Part shown: positions 25,582 through 35,500 of the stretch, piece after piece
Position numbering within the stretch: the first letter of the stretch is position 1
Layout: each line of letters begins with the position of its first letter
Source: Planctomycetota bacterium
GTDB taxonomy: Bacteria > Planctomycetota > J058 > JAJDCQ01
Direction of reading: 5' to 3'
DNA length: 64,000 bases
Assembly: GCA_029260755.1 (NCBI GenBank)
Contig: JAJDCQ010000239.1
Span: 1-64,000, forward strand
Notes under the pieces: generated by a model
Told to the model about the DNA's origin: nothing
Databases searched by the model: none
Seen by the model: only the letters and a program-made list of their open reading frames with translations
Made by a program: the position numbers and the translations under genes

Positions 25582-27942
25582 CTACGGCGCGATCACGATC
25601 TCGGGCTTCGGGGCCTGGAACGGGCCGGGGTCGGGGCGGCCCTTCGGGGCCGCGAGGCGGGGCCACTGCTTGGCCGCCCGCCGCCAGCAGCTCGTCGCGA
25701 GGGTTCCGTCCTCGTGGGTCGCGTCGGTGCAGAGCTCGGTGTCGCCGCGGCCGGCTCCGGCGAGGATGCACGGGCGGCAGCGGGGCTCGCCGGTTCCCCA
25801 GGTGTACTCGTCCTTGAGGGCGAAGACGTAGTGGGCGAGCTCGTGGGCGATCACGGCCGACCCTCCCGAGCTCGTCCAGCCGCCTCCGCTCTCCTTCCAC
25901 TCGGCGCCGACCCAGGGGAGCTTGAGGGGGCACTCGATGTAGAGGCCGACCGCGTCCTCCACCTCGCCGCCCTTCACCTCGCGCTGGCGCACGGTCATGC
26001 CGTGGGCGCTCCAGTAGTCCTTCGTCGAGAAGCGGATGTCGGCCTTCTCCCACCGATCGCGCTCGCCGTGGACGGTGATCCGGCGGACGACCATCTGCCC
26101 GTCGGTGATGTCGTGGAGGAACCCGCCGGCCGAGGCGACGGCCTCGCCGATCGCTCGCCGATACGCGTCGCCGACCCCGCGGTCGCAGCTCACCGTCAGG
26201 TCGATCCCGTAGCGGACGCCGCCGGCGGTCGCCGGGTCGACCTCGAAGACCTTGAGCTGGCTCTCCTTCACGCCCGTCGCGACGTAGCGGGGCGCCGTCG
26301 GGAGAGTCGGCATCGCCGGCGCCGCCATCGGCCTGGTGATCGCGAGGCGCGCCTCGACGGCCGAGAGGGCGATCAGGTTCGCGGCCGTGACGTAGATGTC
26401 GCCGCCGCGCTCCATCGGGTCGGGCCAGGCGCCGTCCTCGCCCTGCTCGCCGACGATGTAGTCGCGGATGAAGCGGTGCCAGATGACGCCGCCGCGCCGC
26501 CCCTCGCGGGCCATCGCCCAGCCGGTCCAGATCCGGCCGTAGGTCTCGTACTTCCCGACGCTCGGCGCGTCGGTGGTGCCGAGGGTGGTGCCGAGCCGGG
26601 TCAGGCTCCTCCGCATCGCGCGCCGGGCGCGGGCGGCGTGGGGGCCGCGCGTGTCGCCGCCGGCCGGCGCCGGGAGCGGCGCGGCGAGGCTGAACGGGAT
26701 CGCCACCTGGGCGCCGGCCGCCGGGTAGGGCGCGTAGCCGCGGATGTGGCTGTAGCCGTAGCCGTCGCGGACGGCCGCCTTCTCGAGGTAGCCGAAGCCG
26801 CGCCCGATCACGGCGTCGTCGACCGGCACGCCGAGCTCGCGCAGCCGCAGCAGCGCCGTCACGCACGTCGCCGTCGTCGAGGTGAGGGTCCACCCCTTGG
26901 TCTCGTTGCGCGGATGCGCTCGCCAGTTGAGGCCGTAGCCCCAGCCGCCGTCGCCGCCCTGGCCGGCGGCGATGGCCGAGGCGACCCGCTCGAGGTCGCT
27001 CCGCAAGCGCGGGTCGTCGTCGCGCTCGAGGAGCTCCGCGAGGAAGAGCGCGGCGAGCGGCGTCTGGTAGTACGCGTAGATCTGGTAGACGTCGTCGTTC
27101 TCGGGATGCTGGCTGACGACCCCGTCCTTGCGGATCTCGCGCCTCAGCCAGCGCGCCGCGCGCTCGACCGCCTCGGCCGCCTTCGGGTCGTCGGCGTCCT
27201 TCCCGGTCGAGAGGATCGCGAGGCCGGCGGTGGCGGTGAGCGCCGTCGAGATGAAGTCGAGGCTCGAGAGTCGCCGCGGGTCGTCGTGGATCTTGTCGCG
27301 CTGCCACGAGCCGTCGCGGCGCTGGCGCTTCAGGAGCCAGCGCATCCCGCGCGCGATCGCGGCGTCGCACGAGCCGCAGCGCCCGGGGCAGGTCGCCAGA
27401 TGCGGGAACGCCTTCGGCGCGGGGTCCTTCTCCTTGCCGCCGGTGAGCAGCGGCGGCAGCTTCGGTCGGGTCGCCGGCCGCGGCGCCGGGCGGGCGAACC
27501 GGGCGAGCACCTCGTCGACCTGGGCGAGGAAGACCCTCTTGGCCACCTTCCCGTTGATCCCCTTGATCGGGCGCCCGTCGGGGACGAAGAACCAGACCGA
27601 CGGCCAGAGCTGGACCTTGCGCTCGCGGATCAGGCGGTGCCGGCTCTTCTTCTCGATCCGGCAGAGGACGAACTTCTCGAGCTTCGCCTGGGCTTCCGAG
27701 GAGGCGAGGACCGAGTCGCCGAACCGGCGGCTCGTCCCCGACCCGGCGTCGTAGAAGAAGACGCAGATGAGCTTCCCCTCGACGCGCGCCTGGCTCCGGG
27801 CCGCGTCGAACGACGGCGCCCAGGTGAGGGCGTCGGCGTCTCCCGCGACCGCGGGGGCCGTCGCGGCGGCGATCGCGAGGGCGGCGAGGCCGGCGCCCCC
27901 GAGGGCGAGGGCGGGCGAGAGGCGGCGGCGGGCCTGGCTCAT
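25582..27942 (-). CDS. Secreted thioredoxin-like / alpha-toroid / metallopeptidase-like fusion
   Basis: 786 aa. An N-terminal hydrophobic signal (about 10-34) is followed by a thioredoxin-fold segment (about 40-150: FDAARSQARVEGKLICVFFYDAGSG, no CxxC; WPSVWFFVPDG). A middle part (about 170-470) resembles squalene-cyclase/prenyltransferase-type alpha-alpha toroids, with repeated GLAILSTG, GGDGGWGYGLNW and GAWPDP units and a CGSCDAAIARGMRWLLKRQR entry. A C-terminal domain carries HELAHYVFALKDEY (first His near 700) plus a Cys-rich segment. HExxHxxxxxxDEY resembles CLCA-type zinc peptidases. The protein is probably periplasmic or secreted; substrate is unknown. The three-part fusion is unusual. 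Confidence 0.8.
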   Translation of the reverse strand: MSQARRRLSPALALGGAGLAALAIAAATAPAVAGDADALTWAPSFDAARSQARVEGKLICVFFYDAGSGTSRRFGDSVLASSEAQAKLEKFVLCRIEKKSRHRLIRERKVQLWPSVWFFVPDGRPIKGINGKVAKRVFLAQVDEVLARFARPAPRPATRPKLPPLLTGGKEKDPAPKAFPHLATCPGRCGSCDAAIARGMRWLLKRQRRDGSWQRDKIHDDPRRLSSLDFISTALTATAGLAILSTGKDADDPKAAEAVERAARWLRREIRKDGVVSQHPENDDVYQIYAYYQTPLAALFLAELLERDDDPRLRSDLERVASAIAAGQGGDGGWGYGLNWRAHPRNETKGWTLTSTTATCVTALLRLRELGVPVDDAVIGRGFGYLEKAAVRDGYGYSHIRGYAPYPAAGAQVAIPFSLAAPLPAPAGGDTRGPHAARARRAMRRSLTRLGTTLGTTDAPSVGKYETYGRIWTGWAMAREGRRGGVIWHRFIRDYIVGEQGEDGAWPDPMERGGDIYVTAANLIALSAVEARLAITRPMAAPAMPTLPTAPRYVATGVKESQLKVFEVDPATAGGVRYGIDLTVSCDRGVGDAYRRAIGEAVASAGGFLHDITDGQMVVRRITVHGERDRWEKADIRFSTKDYWSAHGMTVRQREVKGGEVEDAVGLYIECPLKLPWVGAEWKESGGGWTSSGGSAVIAHELAHYVFALKDEYTWGTGEPRCRPCILAGAGRGDTELCTDATHEDGTLATSCWRRAAKQWPRLAAPKGRPDPGPFQAPKPEIVIAP

Positions 27943-28067
27943 GGGCGGCGCTCCGATCGGTCCCGGCGAGGGGTCACCCCGATGGACGTCGGGGGGCCCT
28001 CCGGGGTTCCCGATCGCCGGTCATTGATGGAGATGACGGGCCTCGCTGCCACCGGCCGTCTCCGGGC

Positions 28068-28463
28068 TCAGTCCCACTCCTCGCCCCGGATCGTGTCGCG
28101 GAGCCACTCGGGGCTCGTCGACGCGAACTGAACCGTCGGCGCGGTCCGGCTCTCGATCTTCACGCGCTGCATGAGGAAGAAGCGCACGACCTCGACGGAG
28201 ACCAGGTCCTCACGGTCGATCCGGTAGAGGCTGAACGCCCCCACGACGATGAAGTCCTCGTAGACCGCGAGCCGGATGAACGGGCCCTTGTAGTTGAGCC
28301 AGCCTATGCGCCCGCCCGAGCGCCCCTCCCAGATCGGCTCGAGGCCCTCCTCGTCCGGATGGCGTCGTCGGCTCCGGATGAAGATCGACCCGAGGATCCC
28401 GATCGGGACGGCCAGGACGAACAGGACGAAGCACGGGCAGAGGAGCGCGAAGAGCGGCTCCAT
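28068..28463 (-). CDS. Small membrane protein of unknown function
   Basis: 131 aa from the ATG at 28463; longer in-frame extensions collide with the next gene. Residues 4-30 form a hydrophobic helix (ALLCPCFVLFVLAVPIGILGSIFI). The rest is a soluble beta-rich domain (GGRIGWLNYKGPFIRLAVYEDFIVVGAFSLYRIDREDLVSVEVV) that resembles a minimal PH-like membrane-associated domain. No catalytic motif is seen. It lies 20 bp downstream of a co-oriented small gene. Function unknown. Confidence 0.65.
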   Translation of the reverse strand: MEPLFALLCPCFVLFVLAVPIGILGSIFIRSRRRHPDEEGLEPIWEGRSGGRIGWLNYKGPFIRLAVYEDFIVVGAFSLYRIDREDLVSVEVVRFFLMQRVKIESRTAPTVQFASTSPEWLRDTIRGEEWD

Positions 28464-28483
28464 CCCCGCGGGTTCCGGATCCA

Positions 28484-28846
28484 CTAGGCGAGGTTCTCCA
28501 GCTTGATCGCGAGATCGTAGCCGTCCCCGGCCCCGAGGACGTCGGTGAAGTAGCCGTCGATGAACGCGGCCACGGCGGCGGGGTCGCCCGAGCCGTGATT
28601 GAACGTCGCGAACGTGCCCGGGTCGTGCGAGACGCACTCCAGGCCGGGGAGCGACAGGCCCGCGCGGAGGATGCGGGCGCCGGGCTGCTCGTCGGAGATC
28701 GGGTAGTGAAGGTTGAGCTGTCGCTTCATCGTCTGGACCCACTTCGCCTCGTCGCTCGCGATGGAGAACGTGACGCAGTGGTCATCGCTGAGCCCCTCGA
28801 TCTCGGTCACCTTCGCCTCGATGCTCGCGCGTTGGCGCTCTCCCAT
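28484..28846 (-). CDS. Hypothetical small soluble protein
   Basis: 120 aa, soluble, mixed alpha/beta. It begins MGERQRASIEAKVTEIEGLSDDHCVTFSIASDEAKWVQ-like and ends with a helical DGYDLAIKLENLA segment. No family recognised. A GGGGAGA-type ribosome site precedes the ATG. It is divergent from the plus-strand membrane-protein operon starting at 29138 and is followed 20 bp later by another small gene on the same strand. Confidence 0.65.
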   Translation of the reverse strand: MGERQRASIEAKVTEIEGLSDDHCVTFSIASDEAKWVQTMKRQLNLHYPISDEQPGARILRAGLSLPGLECVSHDPGTFATFNHGSGDPAAVAAFIDGYFTDVLGAGDGYDLAIKLENLA

Positions 28847-29004
28847 GGTCTCCCCTTTCGTTGCGGTGCCCGGGCGCTCGAGGCCCGCGGGATCGTCGAT
28901 TCTCGGCGGGTCGCCTCCCGGTCGCCAGCGCGGGGGTCGGGCCGCCGGATCTCCGACGCCCGCTCGTCGGTCCTCATTCGGTGTATTTCTCTTTTCGGCA
29001 GGGG

Positions 29005-29019
29005 TTTGCGAATCGCAAA
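29005..29019. promoter_or_regulatory. Perfect palindrome TTTGCGAATCGCAAA, candidate operator
   Basis: A 15-bp perfect palindrome (7-bp arms around a central A) in the 291-bp divergent gap between the genes at 28846 (minus) and 29138 (plus). It sits in an AT-richer patch. A transcription-factor site is plausible but no regulator is identified. The rest of the gap holds no gene. Confidence 0.4.
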
Positions 29020-29107
29020 GCCGTTTCGCAGGGTGAGGCTCGAACGCTCCCGCGCCCCCCGTCGAATCGAGGGTTACGGGTCGGCACTCGGCTTGCGATT
29101 ACTCCTG

Positions 29108-29124
29108 CGCCAGCTCCGCTGGCG
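29108..29124 (+). other. Leader hairpin before the PH-like membrane protein gene
   Basis: CGCCAGC and GCTGGCG form a perfect 7-bp stem with a 3-nt loop, followed directly by the purine-rich GAGAGGAGAGAG ribosome site and the GTG at 29138. It could influence translation of the following operon. Observation only. Confidence 0.35.
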
Positions 29125-29137
29125 AGAGGAGAGAGAC

Positions 29138-29800
29138 GTGCCCGCGCCGACCCCCGCCGACCCCCGCGACCCGATCACCGCCGTCCTCGAGCCCGACGAG
29201 CGGATCCTGTGGGCCGGCCGGCCTCGAGGGTTGCTGCCGCTCCACACGGCCGGGCGCGCGCCGGTGTCGACGGCCGTGCTCGTCGGCTACCTCCCGGCGG
29301 CGCTGCTCGTCGCGCTCGGCATCGCGATGCCCGGCTTCCTCGATCAGGATCCGGCGCGGCTCGCCGCCGGCGGCGCCCTCCTGACCCCGCTCATCCTCTG
29401 CGCCCTCGGCCTCGCCCACGCTCGGCTCCGGATCGGGCAGGAGCGCTACGCCGTCACCGACCGGCGCGTTCTCCTCGCCGACGAGCGGCGCGGTCTCGTC
29501 GCCTCGTTCCCGGCCGACGAGTCGCCCCGGCGTCACGGGGCCAGCTTGCTCTTCCCCGAGATGGAGCATACCGTGACCTCGATTCGCGACGGCGCCCGGT
29601 CCGAGCGGTGCGCCGACCTCGCCCTGGTCGGTCTCCAGGACGCGGGGGCGGCGGCTCTCATCGTCGACGAGCTCGCCGACGCGGCCGAGGAGGCCGAGCG
29701 GGCCCGGTCGGTTCGACGGAGTCGTCGTCGCGCCCGGCGTCGGTTCGAGCGGATGCGGCGCCAAACTCTCGAGCGCCGGGACGGATCGGTGGCAGCGTGA
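29138..29800 (+). CDS. Membrane protein with PH-like (YAVTDRRVLL) domain
   Basis: 220 aa from a GTG preceded by a purine-rich ribosome site. The opening EPDERILWAGRP and the later YAVTDRRVLL segment are hallmarks of bacterial PH-like (bPH-type) membrane proteins. Between them lie two TM helices (about 42-62 and 73-95). The C-terminus is a long basic helix rich in Arg. Its stop overlaps the start of the next gene by 4 bp (GTGA), so the two are translationally coupled. Such proteins are membrane-associated with unclear function. Confidence 0.75.
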   Translation: MPAPTPADPRDPITAVLEPDERILWAGRPRGLLPLHTAGRAPVSTAVLVGYLPAALLVALGIAMPGFLDQDPARLAAGGALLTPLILCALGLAHARLRIGQERYAVTDRRVLLADERRGLVASFPADESPRRHGASLLFPEMEHTVTSIRDGARSERCADLALVGLQDAGAAALIVDELADAAEEAERARSVRRSRRRARRRFERMRRQTLERRDGSVAA

Positions 29801-30810
29801 GCGCGAGCGCGACTCCCGAGACGGACGGAGCAACCCCGCCGTCCGATCCGGCCGGCCCGTCCTCGAGCGGCGGCGTCGTCAAGGCCTCGATCCTGGCCGT
29901 GCTCGCCTCGCTCGTCACGGCCTTCCTCGTCGGGGGCGCCGGCTACGCGATCAGCACCTACGGTTTCGGCGTCCAGGCGTTCGGGGTGTTCACCTACACG
30001 CCGTTCGTGATGGGGCTGACGTCCGCCTTCGTCCACCGTCGCGTCGCCCCGAGAGGCCCGCTCCCCCTCGCGCTCCTCCTCGCGACCGGGACGCCGCTCC
30101 TCGGCCTGTCGCTCCTCCTGACCGTCGGGATCGAGGGGATCGTCTGCATCATCTTCGCGGCGCCGCTGATGATCGCCGCCTCGCTCCCCGGAGCGGCCAT
30201 CGGCGTCGGGATGGCGCACGCCCTCCCTCGCGGCGGCCCGATCACGATGTCGCTCCTGCTCGGTCTGATCCTGGTCCCCGCCGTCGAGGCGGCGATCCTG
30301 CCGCCCGCCGAGCCGCGCGAGGTGCGGACCGAGCTGGTCGTGAACGCACCGCCCGACGCCGTCTGGGCGCGCGTCGTCCGCTTCCCGCCGATCGACGGGC
30401 CCGCCGACGGATGGCAGTTCGCCCTCGGCGTCCCCTCGCCCGCCTACGCCGAGCTCGACGTCGACGAGGTCGGCGGGCTGCGCCGGTGCGTCTTCACCGA
30501 GGGCGTCTTCGACGAGCGGGTCAGCGTCTGGGAGCCCGGCCGCAACCTGACGTTCGACGTCGAGCGCCAGCCGGTCGCGAGCGAGCCCTACGTCCACGCC
30601 CGGATCCTCCGCGGACGGTTCCTCCTCGAGCCGCTCGACGACGGACGCCGCACCCGGATCATCGGGTCGACCTGGTACGAGCACGACCTCCGGCCGAAGC
30701 TCTACTGGGACGCGTGCGCCGACGATCTGCTCCACCGGGTCCACCTGGCTGTCCTCGAGCACGTCCGCGTCCTCGCCGAGGCCGACGCCGCGCCCGACGA
30801 CCCGCGGTGA
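29797..30810 (+). CDS. Integral membrane protein with C-terminal SRPBCC-like domain
   Basis: 337 aa from a GTG coupled to the previous gene. Four to five TM helices occupy about 28-168. The C-terminal half (about 180-330) looks like a START/SRPBCC ligand-binding fold: TELVVNAPPDAVWARVVRFPP opens like polyketide-cyclase/SRPBCC proteins, followed by beta strands (GRNLTFDVERQPV, GRFLLEPLDDGRRTRIIGSTWYEHDL) and a final long helix (LHRVHLAVLEHVRVLAEA). It may bind a lipid or hydrophobic ligand at the membrane, which is inferred from fold alone. Confidence 0.75.
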   Translation: MSASATPETDGATPPSDPAGPSSSGGVVKASILAVLASLVTAFLVGGAGYAISTYGFGVQAFGVFTYTPFVMGLTSAFVHRRVAPRGPLPLALLLATGTPLLGLSLLLTVGIEGIVCIIFAAPLMIAASLPGAAIGVGMAHALPRGGPITMSLLLGLILVPAVEAAILPPAEPREVRTELVVNAPPDAVWARVVRFPPIDGPADGWQFALGVPSPAYAELDVDEVGGLRRCVFTEGVFDERVSVWEPGRNLTFDVERQPVASEPYVHARILRGRFLLEPLDDGRRTRIIGSTWYEHDLRPKLYWDACADDLLHRVHLAVLEHVRVLAEADAAPDDPR

Positions 30811-30817
30811 TCGACCC

Positions 30818-31648
30818 GTGAGCGGTTCGACCGGCTGGGCGTCACCGCTGCCGCGCGACGAGGGTCCCCCGCCGCTGCCCCGATGGGTCGAGGTCGGGTC
30901 GACCCTGCTCGGAGCGGTCGTCCCCGCGGCGGCGGTCGCCTGTCTGGCGCTCTTCATCGCGCGGCGCGACGGCGGCGACGCGGCGGGCCTTCTCCTCGAC
31001 CTCGCCCTCTACGCGACGTCGTGTGGCGCCCTCGCCCTGGTGATCGCGCTCGTCGAGCTCGGCGATCAGCGACGCCGACCGCTCCTCGCCGGCGTCGGGG
31101 CGCTCCTCGCGGCGGCGACGCCGATGGTGCCGATCGCCGCGCTCGGCGGGTCCGAGACGCTGGCGGGCTGGCTCGCGGGCGCCGGCCTCGAGCTGCCTGC
31201 GCCGCGGATCGTCTCGGGCGATGCGGCGCTCGGCCTCGCCGTCCTCGGCGCCGCCTCGGTCCTGCGCTACGCGGTCTGGCTCTCGTTCATCGTGTTCGTC
31301 GACGTCGACCAGGGCCCCCGCGAGGAGGACGCCAGCCCGCTCGCCAGCGTCGTCGTCCAGCAGAAGCCGCCGGCGAGCCGTCGAGGGAGGCTCGTCACGG
31401 CCCTCCAGCTCGGAGGGGCGCTCCTCCTCGTCGGGATCATCGTCGTGGCGATCGGCCTCGAGAGCGGCGAGGCCTCCCTCGTCGTGTTCGCGTTCTTCGC
31501 CTCGATCCTCCTCGCGGTCCTCCTGATCTTCCTCGTCTTTCCGATCGAGGCGTTCTTCGTGGCGCTCTCCCGGACCGTCGTGATGGTCGTTCTCTGCCTC
31601 CTCGTCGCGTGGCGCGACGACCGCCGCTCGCGCCTCCCGACCGCCTGA
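30818..31648 (+). CDS. Polytopic membrane protein, function unknown
   Basis: 276 aa from a GTG seven bases after the preceding stop, so probably the third gene of the same operon. Six or seven TM helices are visible, including VVPAAAVACLALFIA, LGGALLLVGIIVVAIGL, FFASILLAVLLIFLVFPIEAFFVAL and a final VVMVVLCLLVAW. A Pro-rich N-terminus (PPPLPRWVEVG) is cytosolic or periplasmic. No transporter signature is recognised. Confidence 0.7.
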   Translation: MSGSTGWASPLPRDEGPPPLPRWVEVGSTLLGAVVPAAAVACLALFIARRDGGDAAGLLLDLALYATSCGALALVIALVELGDQRRRPLLAGVGALLAAATPMVPIAALGGSETLAGWLAGAGLELPAPRIVSGDAALGLAVLGAASVLRYAVWLSFIVFVDVDQGPREEDASPLASVVVQQKPPASRRGRLVTALQLGGALLLVGIIVVAIGLESGEASLVVFAFFASILLAVLLIFLVFPIEAFFVALSRTVVMVVLCLLVAWRDDRRSRLPTA

Positions 31649-31702
31649 GCCGCGCCGCGCGGGCCGTCGTACCTTTCCGTGACATCCAGATCATCGGAAG
31701 CC

Positions 31703-31710
31703 GCTAGGAT
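31703..31710 (+). promoter_or_regulatory. Putative extended -10 element GCTAGGAT
   Basis: GCTAGGAT lies about 45 bp upstream of the next ATG in the short gap after the membrane-protein operon. It matches the recurring GCTAnnnT pattern. No good -35 at normal spacing. Confidence 0.3.
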
Positions 31711-31754
31711 CGCACGCCTTCCATCTCGCCCACCATCGCCGCGGGGGTCCTTGA

Positions 31755-32543
31755 ATGATCTCGAGCGAAGTCCTCGAGCTTCCGAAGAAGAAGAGCAAGG
31801 GGCGGCGCCGCCGCCCGTCCGAGAGCACGTTCGACGTCGGCGACAACCTCGTCGAGGCGCCCCGGAAACGCTCCAAGTCCAAGAAGCGCCACGACGAAGA
31901 CGAGGAACCGTCCGAGGAACCGCGGCGGAAGCGCCGGCGGAGCCGCGACGCCGAGGACGAGGCCGCGAAGGCCGAGCCGAAGAGGGCGAAGCGCAAGAAG
32001 CGCCGCTCCGAGGCCGAGGAGTCCGACGCCGAGCTCGAGGAGCCCCGTCGCAAGCGCCGCCGGAAGGCGCGGGCCGATGACGACGAGTCCGACGACGAGG
32101 CGCCGCCGCCCAGGGCCCGGAAGAAGCGCCGGCGCGCCGCGGACGACGAAGACGACGGCGCCGACGAGCCCCGCCCGAAGCGCCGCAAGAAGAAGGCCCG
32201 CCTCGACGACGACGAGGACGACGCGCCGAGCCCGAAGGGCAAGAAGGGCTCCGCCAAGATCGGCAAGGGCAAGAAACGCCCGATCGCGCCGGCCCGGCGC
32301 GGTAAGCTCGGCCAGAGTGGCGAGCGGGCCGCCGCGAAGGACGGCTCGGGGAGCGGCCGGCGCGGCTTCGAGCCGAAGAAGGGCGTCAACCCGCTCCTCA
32401 TCGTCGGGATCGTGGTCGGAGCGGTCGCGCTCATCGGCATCGTCGCGGCCGTCGTCCTGAGCGGCGGCGAGCCCGAGACGCCTCCCGCCGACGCCGAGCA
32501 GGCCGAGACGCCCGAGACCGACGAGCCCTCCGCGGCCGACTGA
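31755..32543 (+). CDS. Highly charged disordered protein with one C-terminal TM helix
   Basis: 262 aa. Residues 1-200 are an extreme mixture of Lys/Arg and Asp/Glu blocks with little hydrophobic content, predicted to be disordered. Short motifs of the form (E/D)EPRRKRRR recur several times. A single TM helix (NPLLIVGIVVGAVALIGIVAAVVLSGG, about 215-240) near the end is followed by a short acidic tail, so most of the protein would be cytosolic. The basic blocks could bind nucleic acid or polyanions. No family recognised. It immediately precedes a giant kinase gene (41-bp gap). Confidence 0.7.
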   Translation: MISSEVLELPKKKSKGRRRRPSESTFDVGDNLVEAPRKRSKSKKRHDEDEEPSEEPRRKRRRSRDAEDEAAKAEPKRAKRKKRRSEAEESDAELEEPRRKRRRKARADDDESDDEAPPPRARKKRRRAADDEDDGADEPRPKRRKKKARLDDDEDDAPSPKGKKGSAKIGKGKKRPIAPARRGKLGQSGERAAAKDGSGSGRRGFEPKKGVNPLLIVGIVVGAVALIGIVAAVVLSGGEPETPPADAEQAETPETDEPSAAD

Positions 32544-32583
32544 TCCTTGACCCCGGCCGTCGTCGGGGTGACCATCGCGGCCG

Positions 32584-35500
32584 ATGGCCGAGCCGACGCC
32601 TCCCACCGCACGGCGCCTCGGGCGCTACGAGCTGCGCGGCATCGCCGGCCGCGGCGGCATGGGCGTCGTTCACCGCGGCTTCGACCCGTTCCTCCAGCGC
32701 GACGTCGCGGTCAAGGTCATCGAGGCGACGGCCGCGGCGAACCCCGAGGTGCGCGACCGCTTCTTCCGTGAGGCCCGCGCCGGCGCGAAGCTCCGTCACC
32801 CCGGCATCGTCGCCGTCCACGAGGTCGGCACCCACGACGGCCAGCCGTTCCTCGTGATGGACTGGGTCGAAGGCGAGAGCCTCGAGGCGCTCGTCGAGAA
32901 GGGGAAGAAGCGCGTCACGCCGCGCCGCCTCGTCCAGCTCGTGCGAGAGGTCGCCCTCGCCCTCGATCACGCGCACGCGCAGGGCGTCCTCCACCGCGAC
33001 GTGAAGCCGGCCAACGTCCTCGTCGATCGCGCCGGACGGGCCCGCCTGACCGACTTCGGCCTCGCCCGCGACATCACCGCCGGCGAGCTGACGGCCACCG
33101 GCCAGGTGATGGGCACGCCCACGTTCATGGCGCCCGAGCAGGCGGGCGGCCGGAGCCGCGAGCAGGGGCCGGCGACCGACGTCTACGGCCTCGGCGGCCT
33201 TCTCTACCACGGGCTCGTGGGGCGCCCCCCGTTCACCGGGCGGCGCGCGATCGATGTGATCCGCAAGGTGCTGTTCGAGGAGCCGACGCCGCCCAGCCAG
33301 CGGATGCCTCGCGTCGCGCGCGAGCTCGAGATCGTGACGCTGAAGTGTCTCGCGAAGGAGCCGGAGCGGCGCTACGCGGGCCCGGGCGAGGTGGCGGCCG
33401 AGCTCGCCCGGTGGCGTGACGGCGAGGCGATCGTCGCGCTCCCTCCCGGTCGGATCGAGCGCGCCCGGGTGTGGGTGAGGCGGCGCCCGGGTCGGGCCGC
33501 GGCGGTCGTCGCCGCCCTGATCGTCCTCGCCTTCGGCGTCGCCTGGCCGATCGCGGCGGGGAGGATCGCCGCCAAGGCGCGGCGGAACGCGGCCGAGGCG
33601 GAGGCGCGCGCGGCCGTCGCGGCCTTCGCCGACACGCGGGCGATGCGGGAGGCGACGCCGGGGCGTCGCCTCGGCGCCGGGATCGATGCGCTCGGCGCGG
33701 CCGAACGGCTCGCCGAGCAGGTGCCGGGTGAGGTCGCCCGAACGCTCACGTTCGAGGCCGCCCTCGGTCTGGGCGAGGTCGCCGTCGAGGCCGAGCAGTG
33801 GGATGTCGCCCGGAGCGCGTTCGATCGAGCTCTGGCGACCGACGTCGACGACGCGCGGGCTCGCGCGGCCCTCGCTTCGGTCGAGACCGCCCGGACCCAA
33901 CGCCGAGACGCGCGGCGGGCGGCCGTGACCGCGATCCTCGAGCGGGCCCGCTCGGGCGAGCTGCATCGCCATCCCCGCGGTCGCCGCGACGCGGTCTTCG
34001 CCCTGGTCGCCGAGCGCGACGCCGAGACCGTCCGGGTGCTCGGCGAGGCGCTCGACGAGGTCACCGCGGCGTTGGCCGCGGGGACCGACCTCGACCCGGG
34101 CCAGCGCCTCCTCGCCCGGCTGAGCTGCGAGGCGCTCGGACGGCTCGGTCTCCAGGACGGAGCGGTCGGGCCCCTCCGCCGCCACCTCGTCGCCAGCCCC
34201 GACGGCCGCGTGGCCGGGCCGCCGATCGTCGCCCTCTGCCGGCTCGAGGCGCACCGGGCCGCCGGCGAGGTGCTCGAGATGTTCCTCCGGTTCCGTCGAG
34301 ACCCGTCGGTGGCGAACGCCTTCCCCCACCTCGGCCGGCTCGATCCGGACGCGGTCGAGGGCGCGGCGGTCGTCGACCACGTCGCGCGAGCGCTCGTCCA
34401 CTCGAGCCGCGGCGAGTCGTCGGCCGCCCTCGCGCTCCTCGACCAGGCGCTCGCGTGCGAGCCCGAGAACGCGTTGCTTCGCCTCGAGCGCGCGATCGCG
34501 CGGCAGGTCGCCGGCGAGCTCGACGGGGCCGTCGAGGACGCGGAGCGGGCCCGAGCCCTGGACGATGGGTCGGGCGTCCAGGCCCGGGCCCTGTTCGTGA
34601 TCAGCGGGGTCGCTTCGCTCCGCGGGGAGCTCCCGCGGGCGATCGAGCTGCGCCGCGAGGCGGTCGCCCTCGAGCCCGAGGTCGCCCTCTTCTGGGCCGC
34701 CCTCGGTGAGGTCTGCATCGCCGCGGGCGACCTCGCCGGAGCCGCCGATGCTCTTCGGAAGGCGACGGGCCTCGATCCGGACGTCGCGGCCAACTGGGCG
34801 AACCTCGCCGCCGCCCTCACCGACCTCGGCGAGGCGACCGCGGCCCGCGCGGCCTACGCCCGGGCGATCGCGATCGACGAGCGCAACGCCCGGGCCTGGG
34901 CGGGCGACGCCCTCCTTCGTCTCATGGCGGGGGACGCCGCGGGCGCCCGGGCCTCGGCCGCTCGGGCCGTCGAGCTGGCGCCGAACGATCCGTTCTGCTG
35001 GCAGATCCGCGGTCGGGCGCGCACGGCGCAGGCCGAGCTCGTCGGAGCGGTCGCCGACCTCCGGCGGGCGTGCGCGCTCGGCCCCGACCTGCCCGGATCC
35101 TGGGATTCCCTCGGGCACGCTCTCTGGCGCCTCGGCGACCACGGGGGCGCCGAGGATGCCCACACGCGTGCCATCGAGGTCTCGCCGCGAGTCGCCACCT
35201 TCTGGAACAACCGGGCCGTCGTCCGCCGGCTGCTCGGGAAGGTCGACGAGGCGATCGCGGATGCGGAGAAGGGAGTCGAGCTCGATCCGCGCTTCGCGGG
35301 CTTCTACAACATCCTCGGGCTCTGCCTCCAGGACGCAGGACGGCTCGACGAGGCGCTCGCGGTGTTCGACCGGGGCCTCGCGCTCGAGCCGGATCATGGA
35401 TTCCTCCTCGCGAACCGGGCGAACATCCTCTACGACCGGCGGGACTTCGCCGCGGCGGCCCGAGAGTACCGGCGGGCCACCGTCATCGAGCCGGAGAACG

